This document shows, in pieces, positions 1-15,235 of a DNA stretch of 64,000 nt; within the stretch, counting starts at the first letter, position 1, and the number at the start of each line of letters is the position of its first letter. The position numbers were made by a program, and so were the translations under genes. Source of the DNA: Glandiceps talaboti (lineage: Eukaryota > Hemichordata > Enteropneusta > Spengelidae); NCBI RefSeq assembly GCF_964340395.1, contig NC_135564.1, positions 3,069,861 to 3,133,860 on the forward strand. Direction: 5' to 3'. The notes below the pieces were generated by a model. That model did no database searches, was not told where the DNA came from, and saw nothing but the letters and a program-made list of their open reading frames with translations.

Positions 1-1163
1 GAATTCTTACTTTTCCATCGGGAAATTAAAAGAGTGAGTGATATGACTGAAAAGCCTTCTCAATCATCCGGGATATAATTCAAAATGATGATTGCGAGTC
101 TGAGTTCTGATCCAGAATAACATGCAGACGATGAGGTCCAATTTTCTTAAAGAGATTTGAACTTATTTCACTTTTTATGACAAGTACGTAAGGCCTTTAT
201 ATGGTTGTAATTTTACATCTTAGCCATGTTGTTATTGCGCATGCCCAGCTTGGACAAATAAACATGTAATAATAACCCCATCCTAAGCTAAAACCTATGA
301 TGTAGATTGTAAGTTCAATTTACATCTCATTTCTCGCCCCATCCTGTAAATCTACAGCCAAAACTGTAGACAAAGGCACATCAGGGTTGCTGAGTCGAGT
401 TCACCTATCCACAATATAGACTACGACATCATACATTTGTTTGAGATGAGAATTAAACTGGATGCAACTTGCAAAAGGATTTTTTTCTTTCGCAGCTTTA
501 CAAATTTGGCGACAATTCAAGTATTTCAAACTTGTATAAAAAAAAGACAGACTATGTTCTTCACATTGTAAACATCATTTATCTTGTTAAATCGTATAAA
601 TGTGACTAAATCTGTCTGTCAAGATGGCCAAATGAACAATGAACCCGGTCACATCTCATAGGACAACATTCTGCGACTCCAAGTCAATGACACCTTTAAA
701 CTCTTACACACTTAGTAGAGCACTTTTTAATCAGATGGACACTTAAGCCCATACAATAAACGCTGAAAATAACAACCAAACGTCACATTTATTTTTGTTC
801 GACCGTAAGCTTTCTTTTCAACGTGAAAAGTTTCACTCTGTCAAAGTCGAACATTCATTCAGTTGGTGCAGTTTTATTTGCCGCGTTGACGACAAAGTGG
901 CGACTCTACCCGACATATTGACGCTAGCAAATTGCAAAGGGTTCCATAATGACCGACGAGACCATGGGGTAAGTAAAGCTGGGGAAGGTCATATCGTGTT
1001 ATCAATAGGGTAATTTGTTTCATTCACATGACAATTTAGAAAGGACACTTCAAAGAAACGGAATGTGGGGAGGGAAAAGGGTAGCTATAAAATTAAAGGA
1101 AATAAACAAACAGTCGTGAAAACATTAGTATGCGGACAAACAGAAAGTATATAAAGACAGAGA

Positions 1164-1164
<1 letters not shown>

Positions 1165-1246
<82 letters not shown>
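1165..1246. repeat. (GACA)n-(CA)n microsatellite
   Basis: GACA to about 1216, then CA to 1246. Confidence 0.97.
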
Positions 1247-1248
<2 letters not shown>

Positions 1249-2748
1249 ATTGAGGAATGAATAGGGGAAACATTCATGGATAATCCCTAAGCCATTTCTC
1301 CCTCTACCCTAACAAATGCAGAATCACGATTATCTGTAATTTTATTTAATACAGTCACATTTTACTTCTTGAAGTTAACTTCATTCAAAGATCTTCATAT
1401 ACTGAAACTTTCATCAAGTTTGTGTGAGGTGTATGGTCAGAAAAGGGTGATGTTTAAAGACCCCTCCCCCGGTTTCGCAATGCACACCCCTTGTTACTTT
1501 ACACGTCTTCCATTAGCTTATAACAATTGCCTCCTACTACCCTAAAAGTGGTTAATAGCAAAATTTAAAATTGGCGGTGGCTGTAACTGTTCTCTAGTTC
1601 TACTAAGAGCCGTTGATTGATCACAGGAAGGGCACGTGAAATCGTCGACCTATTGACCTTAAAGTGCATGCAGGGAGATGTAATGGATTTACAGAGATGC
1701 AGGAGTGATTCATGTTTCTGAGAATTTGGCTAAATGACAGGGTGATAACTGACTTAATCGACACCCAGTTTTTATCCAGTAAATGATGTATCACCGACAT
1801 ACATGTGAAATCTGTGTTGTATTGCTGATTAAACACAGGTGCGCGCCTAATATTATGATTTATCTATTGTGTCATTTTCATAAAGTATTGAAATATTCAG
1901 TAAATTAGACATTTACTATCAAAAAGTTGAAATTAGATTGGAAATGTGAGAAGAAGTCCAATTTTAGCAAGGATAAAACTGAGAGTAATCCTGAAGGATA
2001 AAATTCAGAATACTGCTTCTACATCCCCCACCCAATGAAAGCAGGAAGTATGTACTCGTAAGTAAAAATGGTATTATTGTAGAACTCATCTACAGACAAA
2101 ATATGGGTTGTGGTGTATCAAGATATTACCCTCTTTTCCCATTCCAGCAGCAACGTGATGAATTCTGGGTAATACCAACTGGATTTCCAGGAAACTGTTT
2201 TCAAACATGAATATTCTGTTTTATTCTGTTTTACATGAATATTCTGTTTTACACGCTTTCCGGTCTGTTTGTTCGCTGTTCAAATCCTTCACTGTAATTT
2301 CGCATTTCAATGGTCGATATTCGGAAATAAATGAAACAGTAAATTACGAAATGATATCGAGATTCACTCCATAGTGTTTGATTAAATTTTAAAAATTATA
2401 TTACAAAAGTCCCTATGCAGTTGCCAAGATATGTGTATTATCCCCCGAACGAAATGCCATTTTATCCCGCTCTTTTGAATGATGTCAGTTATTAGGCGAA
2501 TGTAATTCTACATCCCATTGTATTAAAATACACTGGTTTTCATGGATAATTACAGGAAATACATTTCCTAGGCGTTTTGCGATGCTTTCATCCATATACC
2601 CGTACATTATATTATATTATATTATATTATATCATACTAACATTATGTTATGTTATGTTTGTTTATTATTTCATATTAAGTCAATATATCTATAATGATC
2701 TGATATTGTATTGATCACTGTTCTCCCAAATGAAACGCCTTTATCCAA

Positions 2749-2884
<136 letters not shown>

Positions 2885-3027
2885 TATCAAGTAAGATACA
2901 CAGAGCCGTAACACAGTGTTCCACACTGTTGCGATCATCAGACGATTAATTATACCTCTGTACATACAAATGTATTGAGCACTGAGCATTGTTTACTCCA
3001 GTATAGACATGTTACATATACTGGGTT

Positions 3028-3643
<616 letters not shown>

Positions 3644-4394
3644 CATCATGGTCAAACTAGACAGCTGTACAGTCCACTCAATATAAACAGCTATGGAAAT
3701 TCAATATTAATTTACATATTAATTGGTCAGACTTTGTACAAGCCTTAGGGGATTGTCCTGTCAAATTCAAAGGTGTCAATTATGACGTCACGCTGAGTGG
3801 AACTCAGCTGCACATATCACCAATTGCACAGCCTCGTCCGGCCCCCTTTTTTTTACCAAGCCTGATAATTACTGTACAAGTGTAAGATGATAAGTCACGT
3901 AAGAGAGAGAAAACGGAACAAGATAATATTCTTAAAATGATTTCATTGTTTGATTATCAACTTATACAAACAGGAAGCAAGAATTAGGAATGTGAAAGTT
4001 AAGATAAAATTTCGTTTACACTTCTCTGTTTAGACTTTCAGGGACTATTCCATTAACATCCTTTACTAGTAATGCATGTATTAAGTCTTTGTAAGATGTC
4101 ATTGTATAGCGATGCTGCCTATCGTATGACAGATTGAATGCAAAAGTCTACAAACCCCCTCTAGGGCTAAGATATATTTTCGAGTCGCATATAGAAAACT
4201 GTGATAAATGATAACGTGTTATAGGGAATATAGAAAGACGACCTTGTTTTCTGATCATCTTAAAACTGTATCACTACTTACAGGTAACAAAGCGAGAGAA
4301 ATAACGTTTCATTATCAATGTTTAGAGAATATTCCAAAATACAGTTTATTTAGATTGATTGCTTAGCCGGGGTAACAAAGAACAGCTTAAGTTA

Positions 4395-4428
4395 TGCGCG
4401 CGCGCGCGCGCGTGTGTGTGTGTGTATG
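4395..4428. repeat. (CG)n-(TG)n alternating tract
   Basis: GCGCGCGCGCGCGCGCGC passes into GTGTGTGTGTG. Pure alternation of purine and pyrimidine with CG steps is the classic Z-DNA-forming sequence. Confidence 0.95.
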
Positions 4429-7400
4429 GAGGAGGTTAGTTTTATATTGACTAAAGCGATTGTTTAACAAATCAAAATGCAGAACTTCTTTTAAAGTCAC
4501 TTATATTATTCAGACATTCAAATAAAAAAATATAAGAATGCGAAAATAACGCCTTGTAGAAATGTAGAAATATTATGTATACATGTAGGCTTGCCCCAAT
4601 ATCCCAATAAGCCTTGAAATGCACTCACGTTTTGACCAGGTGCTAGAGGCTGCATTTTATTTTACAATCAGTCGAGACCGACGAACAGTAAAATGGAGCT
4701 TAATTTTAGGTTTACATTCTAAATATAGACGTTATTAGGGTTAATTTCCTAAAATTGCACGAACTTGTGATTATAAGCTATTTTTTATTTCAAAAACTTA
4801 ACTAGCATGCAAATGTAGTAACAAATTGCTATGAATAGCCTTAAGCCTACCAATAAGCTGTGATAGTGTACTAAGGTTGTGTGCAGTAGGAACTGAATTT
4901 TTTCATTCAGCAGCATACTTAGTGCTAGGTTTACACAGTAGTCGATTGTTAGGTTGAGGTATATTTAAGGAACAAACGAAATTCACGTGTTTATGATATG
5001 TCGTGCAATCCTCGTCTGCAAAATCTTAGCTTAGCTACAGATATACACATATAATAGGTACTACGAGTATGACAATATGGAGTCGTTGTGTACAACTTAA
5101 CCAGCTTCATATTTTCAAAATGGCCACTGATGACTTGAACTTTAATAACATGAGAACTAAATGTTGATATAGTATATTGGTCCCAAGACATATGACAACC
5201 CCCTCATATTAAATACATGTAGCATCGCGTGAGGGTGAATCATTTGGATGGCGTGATCTTAGTTGGGGGAGAAGCATCGGATGATTAGCAGAAATATATA
5301 AAACAAGTCCGAACATATAATAAACATCTTTCCACGTGATCCTGGGAAATTCTCTCTTAAATAGCAACGGCTTGTCATAAAATTATAGATTATTGTGGTA
5401 CGTTTTGAAACAACATGTTCGAGTTTTGTTGCATCATGCTACTTTCTGACCGAATTCCTCTTTCAGTATTCATTAAGCGAAAAATGAATTATCCTTTTGT
5501 CGCGATAAAATTCCAAATATTTACGATGCGAAGCCCGTTCTGTGGCAATATTGAGATAACAATATATTCATTGCATGTACAGGAACGACACAGTATTCGA
5601 GGGCACACCTGTGTTCCCTTCACGTGATGAATACAATTACATGGGGATCTGTCAATGTCACGTGACAACACGTTTCGACGTCCATATCAGCTGCTCAGTT
5701 TCTGTAGAGGGTAAAATGTTTGCAGTCAGCACACTTGTCGACCGATGTAGCAGTATCAACAGGGAACTAAACGATATTGGATCAGTCTTTGTACAGGTAT
5801 TTAATATATATTCTTAATAGTATATCGACGTGCTGGATCGAGCGCCCCTTTCGCAAAAACGTGTGTTGTATTAATATAGGCATGCTACATGTCTATTTTT
5901 AGTGAATGCAGTGTTCAAGTTATTTTTTTAGTAGAAGGAAATGCCAATTCGCCATTCTTACATTGATGGAACTAATCTTCCCGAATCCGTCACTATTTTT
6001 TCAAACTACTTCATTGTACTAACTTCAGTAAAATACCTTAGACTTAATAATACCTTAAATTCCACTCTACATCACAATTTCATATCTTGTTTGTTGAAAT
6101 TACTTAACATTTAAAACGGTACGGAAGAACTGAGATGGCGGGAAAATTGGGCATGAAATACTTGATGCGGTATGATGCAGACTTTCCGGTAAACTCAATT
6201 GCTAGCAATGATTTACGTATCTATAATTGCTAGAATTCTTTATTGTCATATTCTTAAGTCTGTTCCAAAATCATATTTCATACCTAGTACGTAAAATTAC
6301 TTTCTACAAAACTACCTTTGATAATGTGTTGAGTTCCAACCTGAGACAGAAAATCGCTCCTTTTCAAAGATGTCTATTCTAAACATAACAAAGAGACCTG
6401 CAAAGGCAAAAACGGACAGAGCTGTAAACAATATATGTGTGAGTTTATTGCAAAAATTCTCCTTTCAACCGTTAGTTATGACAAAATTTTGAAATTATAC
6501 AAATCTGGCTAAAGACCGATTTACACTGTACTTAAATATGAAGACATAAGCAATGATAGAAAATCGTCGTAAATTTCTCTCGGTTTTCATTCGGGTTGTC
6601 GATTTGAGGATGAAATTGAAATAAGAACAAAAATATTCTTTTAATTTCAGTAGCACCTATTAAATATAGCCATCCTGGACTGAACAAGGTCATATATACT
6701 TCCTTTCATTTCCCCATCCTACCAATATCAACAGCAAAAACAAAGACTTGCTGTAATTTCGTAAACTCGGAAGATAACATTAACTATGATGGTTGTGCGA
6801 CAAAAGAGGTGTAAAAGTTCTTTTTTGCTCGCCCGATAGTCTCGGTTGTGTATATAGAGTAAGATGCAAATTTATATTGTAAAACAGTTCAGTCTACGTG
6901 CATTTAGATAAAATGTTTCACTTTAACAATTATAAACAAAGCAGTATGTTCTCAAGTGAGAAAGTCGGGAGAAATTAGCACTTTAAAACCGAAACGAGTG
7001 TATACAGTTGTCTAGTACATCGCTATCTAGATTCAGCTCAGGTCATTGGTCGGCCATTTTGTTGTCGTTCGAGACGATTTTAAGATAAATTCGTCAAATC
7101 TCAATTTGGCTGTGCAGTCAGGCGATCTAACTTCATCGGCTAAGTAAGTTTAAACTTATCCCATCGTGCTTTACATTTTAAAACACCACTATAGAAAGAG
7201 TCCAATAACAAAGGACAATTTTCAACTTTCCGAGCACTTATCTTGAACGTGCCGAGAAAATAAATGAGCAACGGCACCGCTGAGATAGCCGAAATATTGT
7301 TTCGGATATTCAGTATTGATTGACCATTTTTTGGAAGATGTGTATATAATGTAAACAATGGTGTGGTTAGTGTTAGTTTTGAGCGTGTTCAAACGTAAAT

Positions 7401-7658
7401 ACATAATGTACAATTGTTATATACATGTATAGTATAGTATAAACACATTTACGAGCTACAGCGATCGCCAACATACAAGTAATTTGTAAATGGCCAGTCA
7501 GGGACGTTGTTGCTGAGAGCGGCTGATTACGTTCATTTTGAAGTGAACTGTTTTCGACTTTCCGTTAAAACAACACATCTAACTGAATTTAAAACGTATA
7601 GCGTCAAAAAGTTTGCAATTTCGATGAGTTCGTCAAAAAATATGCCCTCCTAGAATGT

Positions 7659-7687
7659 GTCATTGTTCGTTGACGACGAACAATGAC
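7659..7687. repeat. Perfect 12-bp inverted repeat with 5-nt loop
   Basis: GTCATTGTTCGT and ACGAACAATGAC are exact complements around the loop TGACG. No run of T follows, and no gene is adjacent, so no terminator or regulatory role is claimed. Confidence 0.9.
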
Positions 7688-9579
7688 TTATTACAGTATT
7701 ACAGCCACTCACGCCGTTGATAAAACGGCCCATGACTCATTGGCACTGCTATGCTAGTTCCATTAGTCCCACTCAGAGTAGATTCTCCAATACCTAGTAC
7801 AACACACGGTACAATTCTAATGGCTTTTAACCATATTTTAGGCGCCCTTTGATGGTTTCCTTTGTACCACATTGGTGTGTTTGGTGATTTATTTCACTCT
7901 CTTTACTGTCTGACTGAAAATGGACAAAGCTCTGTCACGATATTCCACAGATTGTGTTCGCTTTGACTGGATATTGACATTTTCACGAGTCCTAACATGT
8001 TTAGTTTGCAATGACACGCCGATTTCTCCTTTTATCTGCGCTCTGTTTGATCGAAATTTTGATTTTCTGTTTTCATTGTCATAATCTTTATTGTTTACGT
8101 AACGCATACCATCTTCATATCTAATGAAAAGAAATTCTGTGGGAATTTTTTTATCGATATTGAAAATGTATACAAAAGAACAAAAAAGCAATAATCGTAT
8201 GACTTGACCAACTAATAGTGAATATGAATACATTGTGTGTATGAAAGACGTCGATAACATAAAAATGGAAAAAATGACAAACGATTTTGTTAAAAATGGT
8301 TTGCTATTGTTAAGTTAGTGTTAGATTGTTTGATTTCAATGACATGCCAACTGTGAATAGGCAAATTGTCTGGTTAATTTCATTGTGTGTGTCTTTGCAA
8401 TGCTCCGCATAACCGGGAATATCCGGGCGGGTCAGTCCAACAGGAAGGCGTGAGTAAGGGAAGGAAACCTGTTCTCATGTGATAACACTTGGCATGAGTA
8501 TACCATGTCCTTTATTTTACACGTGTCTAGGTTAGGTCTTGTTTCGAAAATTTTACTTGGTATCAATGTAAAGTCAAAGGGAATTGTGTTACAGTAGTAC
8601 AGTGTACGGGTATTTGAGTTCATAGCCTTGTTACTGGAAAGGTTATTATCGTGCAGTGTTGATGTACACCTGTACGAGAATTGGAGACATTATTTATTGC
8701 AACTAAATAACTACATTTATCATGCTTGTCATGGCATCACTATCAAGGGACTACATTCCACATATTGTATAGAATTGTAGGCGGCAAGTGTACAGGTGCT
8801 TGTAATTGTATATCAGGTTGGGTGGAATTGAAAACACTGTCTCCATAGGAAGTAAGATCACGACGTAGAACGAATTTCATTTCTCGTTTTGTGTGTTCCT
8901 CACAACGGTATACATCAGTGGTAAGTCATGGAAACTACGAAACTGTTTACCTTCTCTTAATTTCATCAATGTAGACAACGTATGATACATAAAACTTTTT
9001 ACAAATTAGAACCACGTAATGTTTGCGTTGCCACACACTCCACGACACTGTATTATTCTGTGAAATTCTTTATCATATAACGTGTACATGTATATCAATC
9101 CTCGAGATATTCGTTGGAGAGTTTGTGGGGTTAGCTTTATTGAATAAACAAAATGGCGCATACAGTGTAAAGATGACATTAATAATCTAACTTCCACATC
9201 TCCACATCCTTCGTTCCTCTGATGTCACCCCACGAAATTTTCAATACGTATCACACACATGTTCTTCCTTTGTCGATTGGCGGTGTCAATTTTTTTCTAT
9301 AGCTGTGTTGAATCAATTATTATCAGTTATTCAATGTTAGTTTTTGAATGAAATATATTACTATGTCAGATTTATAATACAATTTAAATAACACCATCTG
9401 TAGGATAGTATACTAGACCATTTTAATATGTAATCATCATTGTAGGATAAAACACTGAATTTTTTTACTGGGGGGGGGGGTGTTGAACCATTTTGGTTCT
9501 CACCCTACAAAAACGATTACTTTTAATTGATGTTTTAAATAAAAAAATTTCTAAAAACATGTTGTCAATTGAAAATGGG

Positions 9580-9690
9580 CATCGTCGCAAATCACGGCCT
9601 CTTTTACGGCACCGTCCAGTACGTGCCCTACTGTTATTTCGTGGTATGGCGGAAGAAATAACAGCTGTGGTTTGTGAGAATGAAAATGGG
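9580..9690. repeat. Dispersed stem-loop repeat, copy 1
   Basis: It shares with 17332-17460 the core CCTCTTTTACGGCACCGTCC and, after a variable stretch, GGAAGAAATAACAGCT and GTGTGTGAGAATG-like sequence. Inside is a perfect 10-bp inverted repeat, CTGTTATTTC (9631-9640) and GAAATAACAG (9655-9664), with a 14-nt loop. No transposase or tail is seen; it may be a fragment of a short transposable element. Confidence 0.75.
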
Positions 9691-9761
9691 AGAATTTTTA
9701 CTATAGTAAATGCATGGCAGTAAAATATATCAAAGTGTCAGTAAAAGCACTATTTTCCTCA

Positions 9762-10645
9762 CATACTGGCTTTGTATTCATAGCACAACATACTACTACA
9801 TACTGGCTTTGTATTCATAGCACTACATACTACTACATACTAGCTTTGTATTCATAGCACTACATACTACTACATACTGGCTTTGTATTCATAGCACTAC
9901 ATACTAATACATACTGGCTTTGTATTCATAGTACTACATACTACTACATACTGGCTTTGTATTCATAGCACTACATGCTAAGTACTACATACTGGCTTTG
10001 TATTCATAGCACTACATACTACTACATACTGGCTTTGTATTCATAGCACTACATACTACTACATACTGGCTTTGTATTCATAGCACTACATACTACTACA
10101 TACTGGCTTTGTATTCATAGCACTACATACGATACTGGCTTTGTATTCATAGCACTACATACTACTACATACTGGCTTTGTATTCATAGCACTACATACT
10201 ACTACATACTGGCTTTGTATTCATAGCACTACATACTACTACATACTGGCTTTGTATACATAGCACTACATACTTCTACATACTGGCTTTGTCTTCATAG
10301 CACTACATACTACTACATACTGGGTTTGTATTCATAGCACTACATACTATACTGGCTTTGTATTCATAGCACTACATACTATACTGGCTTTGTATTCATA
10401 GCACTACATACTACTACATACTGGCTTTGTATTCATAGCACTACATACTGCTACATACTGGCTTTGTATTCATAGCACTACATACTACTACATACTGGCT
10501 TTGTATTCATAGCACTACATACTACTACATACTGGCTCTGTATTCGTAGCACTACATACTACTACATACTGGCTTTGTATTCATAGCACTACATACTACT
10601 ACATACTGGCTTTGTCTTCATAGCACTACATACTACTACATACTG
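9762..10645. repeat. 37-bp minisatellite, about 24 units
   Basis: The unit is CATACTGGCTTTGTATTCAT followed by AGCACTACATACTACTA. About 24 copies occur with few substitutions (for example TAGCTTTG, GGGTTTG, TGTCTTCAT). Several units are shortened near the CATACTACTACATAC join, which is itself an internal near-repeat, for example CATACGATACTGG and CATACTATACTGG. A run of 14 G follows 11 bases downstream, and a run of 11 G lies about 280 bases upstream. No coding frame is implied. Confidence 0.97.
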
Positions 10646-11617
10646 ATTTAAGTTGTGGGGGGGGGGGGGGTCTGAGGCCTAACTAAAAGAATACTTATTT
10701 ATCCTACATTGAACTATTGATCCCGTCCATTACCAGAACGCCTTACTTTATAAAAAAGAAGAAGATCAACCCAGTATTCAAAGAGATATACACTATACTC
10801 TGGGAAGTATGAACAATGTGATATAGTGATATACAGTATACTAGTTGTATCATTTCTATTGTAAAAGCCTTGAACTATCAAACGACTGACTGTCAAATAA
10901 AATGAAATACACCCACAAGGAAAACAATATGAATGACTCCAAAATAATTGACTATGTGTGAAATATATCACTTTCTCATTATAATCTATCATTAGTCGAT
11001 TATCAATCACACGGTTTTGCATTTCGAAGACGGTGTTTGTAGTTTTTGGTCATAATAAATCTAATTGATTAATCATGGCCTGCATTCTTTGTTACATCAA
11101 ACAACGTATACGTGATGATAATATTTTAAAATTAGCCGCAAGGCATCTAGTAAACGATCATATAAATGAATACTGTAAATGAATACATTATTGTCATAAA
11201 CAGAGAGAGAGTCCAGTTCCATGGGAGCAGAGAAAATAAACCGTCTTGAATATTTAATGTTTGTTGAAATATCAATGTACAATAGTATTCAATTATTGAA
11301 ATGTTAGAGCGTAGTTGGAATCTTAGGGATATTTGTAACCAAGGAGTTCCATCCGATCGATTACTGAGTGTATATACTGCTAAACAAATCACGTTTTGTT
11401 CACGTGAATGTGACTAGACGAGTGGACAAACTTCAGTAGAAATGAAATCACATCTATCAATGCTTTAGGGAGGCGACTGTCGAGGATATATATCACAACA
11501 TCATCAGATCTGTTCTGTTATATTTTCAATGATATTTAGTAGTATCATGTATTGGACAACCTGATTTCTATGTTTGGGACTTAAACTTGAAATGTATTTT
11601 GTAAGTGAGAGAGACAC

Positions 11618-11634
11618 TAGACAGATAGACAGAC

Positions 11635-11714
<80 letters not shown>

Positions 11715-11857
11715 TCACAGACAGACAGACAGACAGATAGACAGACAGACAGCCAGCCTGACAGACTCACACAGACACAGACTCACATATACATACATAC
11801 ATACATACATACATACATACATACATACATACATACATACATACATACATACATACA
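11618..11857. repeat. (GACA)n and (CATA)n arrays
   Basis: GACA with GATA and TCACA interruptions to about 11786, then CATA to 11857, ending at the retroelement-like tail. Confidence 0.97.
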
Positions 11858-11936
11858 AATTATTATTATTATTAGACTTTATTTAAACTCGATAGACTGT
11901 TGAGCCAAAGGCTCTTCTCACACAGTGTCGAGATAA
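11858..11936 (-). mobile_element. Probable 3' tail of a non-LTR retroelement, between two (CATA)n arrays
   Basis: On the minus strand the segment reads as an end of the form ...GAGCCTTTGGCTC...AAATAAAGTC(TAA)n. It has a perfect 5-bp stem with a 3-nt loop (11902-11914), then a polyadenylation-like AAATAAAG and a short (TAA/ATT)n tail at 11859-11874. Such stem-loop plus simple-repeat tails are typical of CR1/L2/RTE-like elements and their SINEs. Only about 80 bp remains. Both sides are (CATA)n. Confidence 0.5.
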
Positions 11937-12083
11937 CATACATACATACATACATACATACATACATACATACATACATACATACATACATACATACATA
12001 CATACAGACAGACATACATACATACATACATACATACAGACAGACAGACAGACAGACACAGACAGACAGACAGACAGACAGGC

Positions 12084-12146
<63 letters not shown>

Positions 12147-12201
12147 AAAAGAGGCAGGACAGGTAGAAGAGCGAGAGAGAGAGAGATAGATAGATAGATA
12201 A
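11937..12201. repeat. (CATA)n-(GACA)n-(GA/GATA)n arrays
   Basis: CATA to about 12035, GACA to about 12146, then GA and GATA units at 12171-12201. Together with 11618-11857 this is a 580-bp microsatellite region split by about 80 bp of retroelement-like sequence. Confidence 0.97.
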
Positions 12202-15200
12202 AGAGAGGGGTTCAGGACAGGCAGGCAAACAGATACAAAGAAATCGATGACCAGAGACACAGACAGGGACACAGGGATATAAAGACACAGTGAACGTATA
12301 CTAAACTGAAGCAATTGAAATTTGAATAAATTAGAATATATCTGAGACTTCGGAAACAAAACTGCAACTTATGCGAGTTTTCACGTTAGTTTTGTTGACA
12401 CGAGCATCCGTTATGAGAGGACGGCTTTCAGACAGACATAAGTCATCGACCCTTCTAAAAGTGTAACTTTTTTTGTCTCATTTATCATCCATGTACAGTG
12501 AATTACTGAGTATGGATTCCAAAAAAAAGTTGAAAGAAAGAAATGGTTTAGTATACAATTACAGGTCATTACCAAAGTGTGTGTTGTTGGGTGGTAAAGT
12601 AAATGAAGTGTCGGATACCTTAAATAACATAGGGTGTACCAGGTCAGGTCTCATTAACTTTCAACAATGCGACGTACTAAAGAGGTATGGTTTCCCAATA
12701 TGCTGACGATGTGGGAACGTGGACTTCTTGACCTGTATCTTGGGGTCATAGATGTCGACGGCCCATCAGGACAGAGAGTTGACCTGTTTCTCCGGAAGTT
12801 GAAATGACGTACTGGGTCGGAGCTCATGAGACATTAACATTTGGTGGATGTGGTTGGTTGTTATGGAGGAAACGGCTAGCCTCAGCACCATCACGTAATT
12901 GCCGAGTCTACCAAGTCGCAATGTCTGTGTACGAGTGTCATTGTAACAGGAACGGAGTCGCACCAGAGAAAGGGAAGAGCGAAAGGAGAAATAAACGAAA
13001 AACTCGACAATTGTTGACACCTGTCCTTGAAAAATTTATTTTTGTTCATTATTCGAAATAGTTTATTAACATTAATTAATTAAGGCTAGTATACATCAGT
13101 ATTTGTCGCTATTGATATTGATATAAGTACAGAATAGCTATAGTAAAATGTCTGTTACCAGGTATAAAAACAATTGTGTGGTTCCGGTTCTACACTCAAT
13201 TTTACAATAAGTGGCCATGGGGTAGGTAGTTGTTTTAAAAAAAAAATGTGATGAGTGTCTAGTTCAGGTAGTTATGTTTTCCGTTGTTTTCTATATGGTA
13301 TCTATGTTATTGATTTCTTCCCATCAGATGTACAGCCATTACAGATTGGAAGAACAGTTTCATACTGTCTTTTTAAAGTTGATGTCAGTTTCCGCATCCA
13401 CTATTTCTCGCGAGACTTCTTAATTTTCGAGATTTTATTATTTGAATACGTAAAAAAGTAGTTTAGGGTCGGCATTAAAAATTAGGAACCAATCATTTTT
13501 AGACGTTTAGCCAAATTTTCAGACGACTTGCAAAGTTGAAATGGATTAAAAGGTCGTGTTACAGCGACTGAAACTATACCGTGTGTTATCAACTTATCGT
13601 ACCGACTTTAATGTAAACCTACATATAATGTTGTGCATATGATTTATTGCCAATACATTTATATATTTTAACAAAATGACATTAAAACCTTAGAATGAAT
13701 ATTTAACAGTGCAAACATGTACAGACGTGATTATAGGCGCCTTTGGCAATGATGGCATGATGCAAACTAGTACGCCATAGTAATCCGGTCAAGCGTAGTA
13801 AGATAAGGCTACTAAAATATTGATATCATTATGTGCATTTTATAGGCATAACATATCATAATCATCAAAAGCGCCATTGTTGTGGCGAGATATGCTTATA
13901 ATGCACAAACTGAAGGACCATGTTGTAAAAATCGACCATCAATATTATCAGTAGATTCTGGAATGAAGAAACCCGCTTTTATTAAAACTTTACCAGCCTG
14001 TTCCCAGGTTGTAATCTTGAGGATTGTTTTCCTTTTTTAAAACACATGAATACTCAGTAATCTAGTTGAACTAACAAACGGTCACTTTTTTACTTGCTGG
14101 GGTTTTTATGATCGCATAGAGTACAAAGAGTTTATTGTTATAATTCGTTGTTCTTGTATTTCCCACTTCATGTATTTTAATCTGAGAAAGAATCAGTTTC
14201 CAAAATGGACGTGATACTGACTTTTGACCTCGTTGACCCTTGACCTTGTTGATAAGACACACGATTTGCAACGTTGTTTATCATTATTTTAGTATGTGGT
14301 ACTCACCATGATTCTAAGTACTTTGGCTCGTGTACCAATTATTTAGCATAAATAAAGAATATTGTCATTTCGTATATTTCCGTCTTTCGTCGGAAATTGT
14401 CGGAAATTCCTAAAGTTCGTGTATGAAAACAATGACGTAAACAACAGTAATTAAAAAAGAACGACATCACCCATGGTGTGTTGTGTACACTTTCAAATAC
14501 CAGCTTCATATTTCTGAACTCTTTGTGTTCTGTATTGTGGACACTGAGTTCTTTAATTCCACTGACGAAATGCACATTGATTTGACGAGACTTTGAAAAT
14601 AACAACTTGACATTGACTTTGGCAGTCTTAACTAAGCTTGTTTTCACCTCCATGACATTGTCACTTTCTATCATTATTTCTTATATCATGCTTTATTTAC
14701 GACGATTGTCGAGAAAATTGAACATCATTAGTTGAGCTATCTGATCAGCGTTGAGAACATTGAATCACTCTAAGCTGTCGTTTGACATTAGGTTTCTCCC
14801 TCAATGTAATCGACAACAAAATTGAAACTGACACAATTGTGGTTGAATCGAAATCGAAACATTCATCAGAAGTGTTAGAAACGACCGTTTTAGAGCTATA
14901 CAGCGGTTTGCTCTCGTTCATTTCACAACACTTAATGACTCACTCTAAATATATGATCGTTGGACGCGGCTTAGTTATTTGATTTTAATGTAGATTCACT
15001 ATTATCAACCATGACAACTGCCATAAAATCAACTTGTAACTGAGTGTGTAATAAAGTAAATTCTTTAACACATTTAAGAACCAGTCCGCTCAATGTTTTT
15101 TAAACTGTATTATATTTTTACTTTTGATATTATTGCCAAACCTAACTTGATATGTCTAATTGAAAAAAAAAACTGACTACAGAACTGAATTCGTTAGTCA

Positions 15201-15235
15201 CTGCGGGGCGAATTCGGCGACTTTTTATGTCAGGT

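Noticed and set aside
5583-5796. Possible exon ending GTACAG|GTATTT
   Set aside because: Weak acceptor without a pyrimidine tract, non-consensus donor, and no recognised domain.
7889-8260. 123-codon minus-strand open frame with a hydrophobic start
   Set aside because: Low-complexity composition typical of random AT-rich sequence; no homology recognised.
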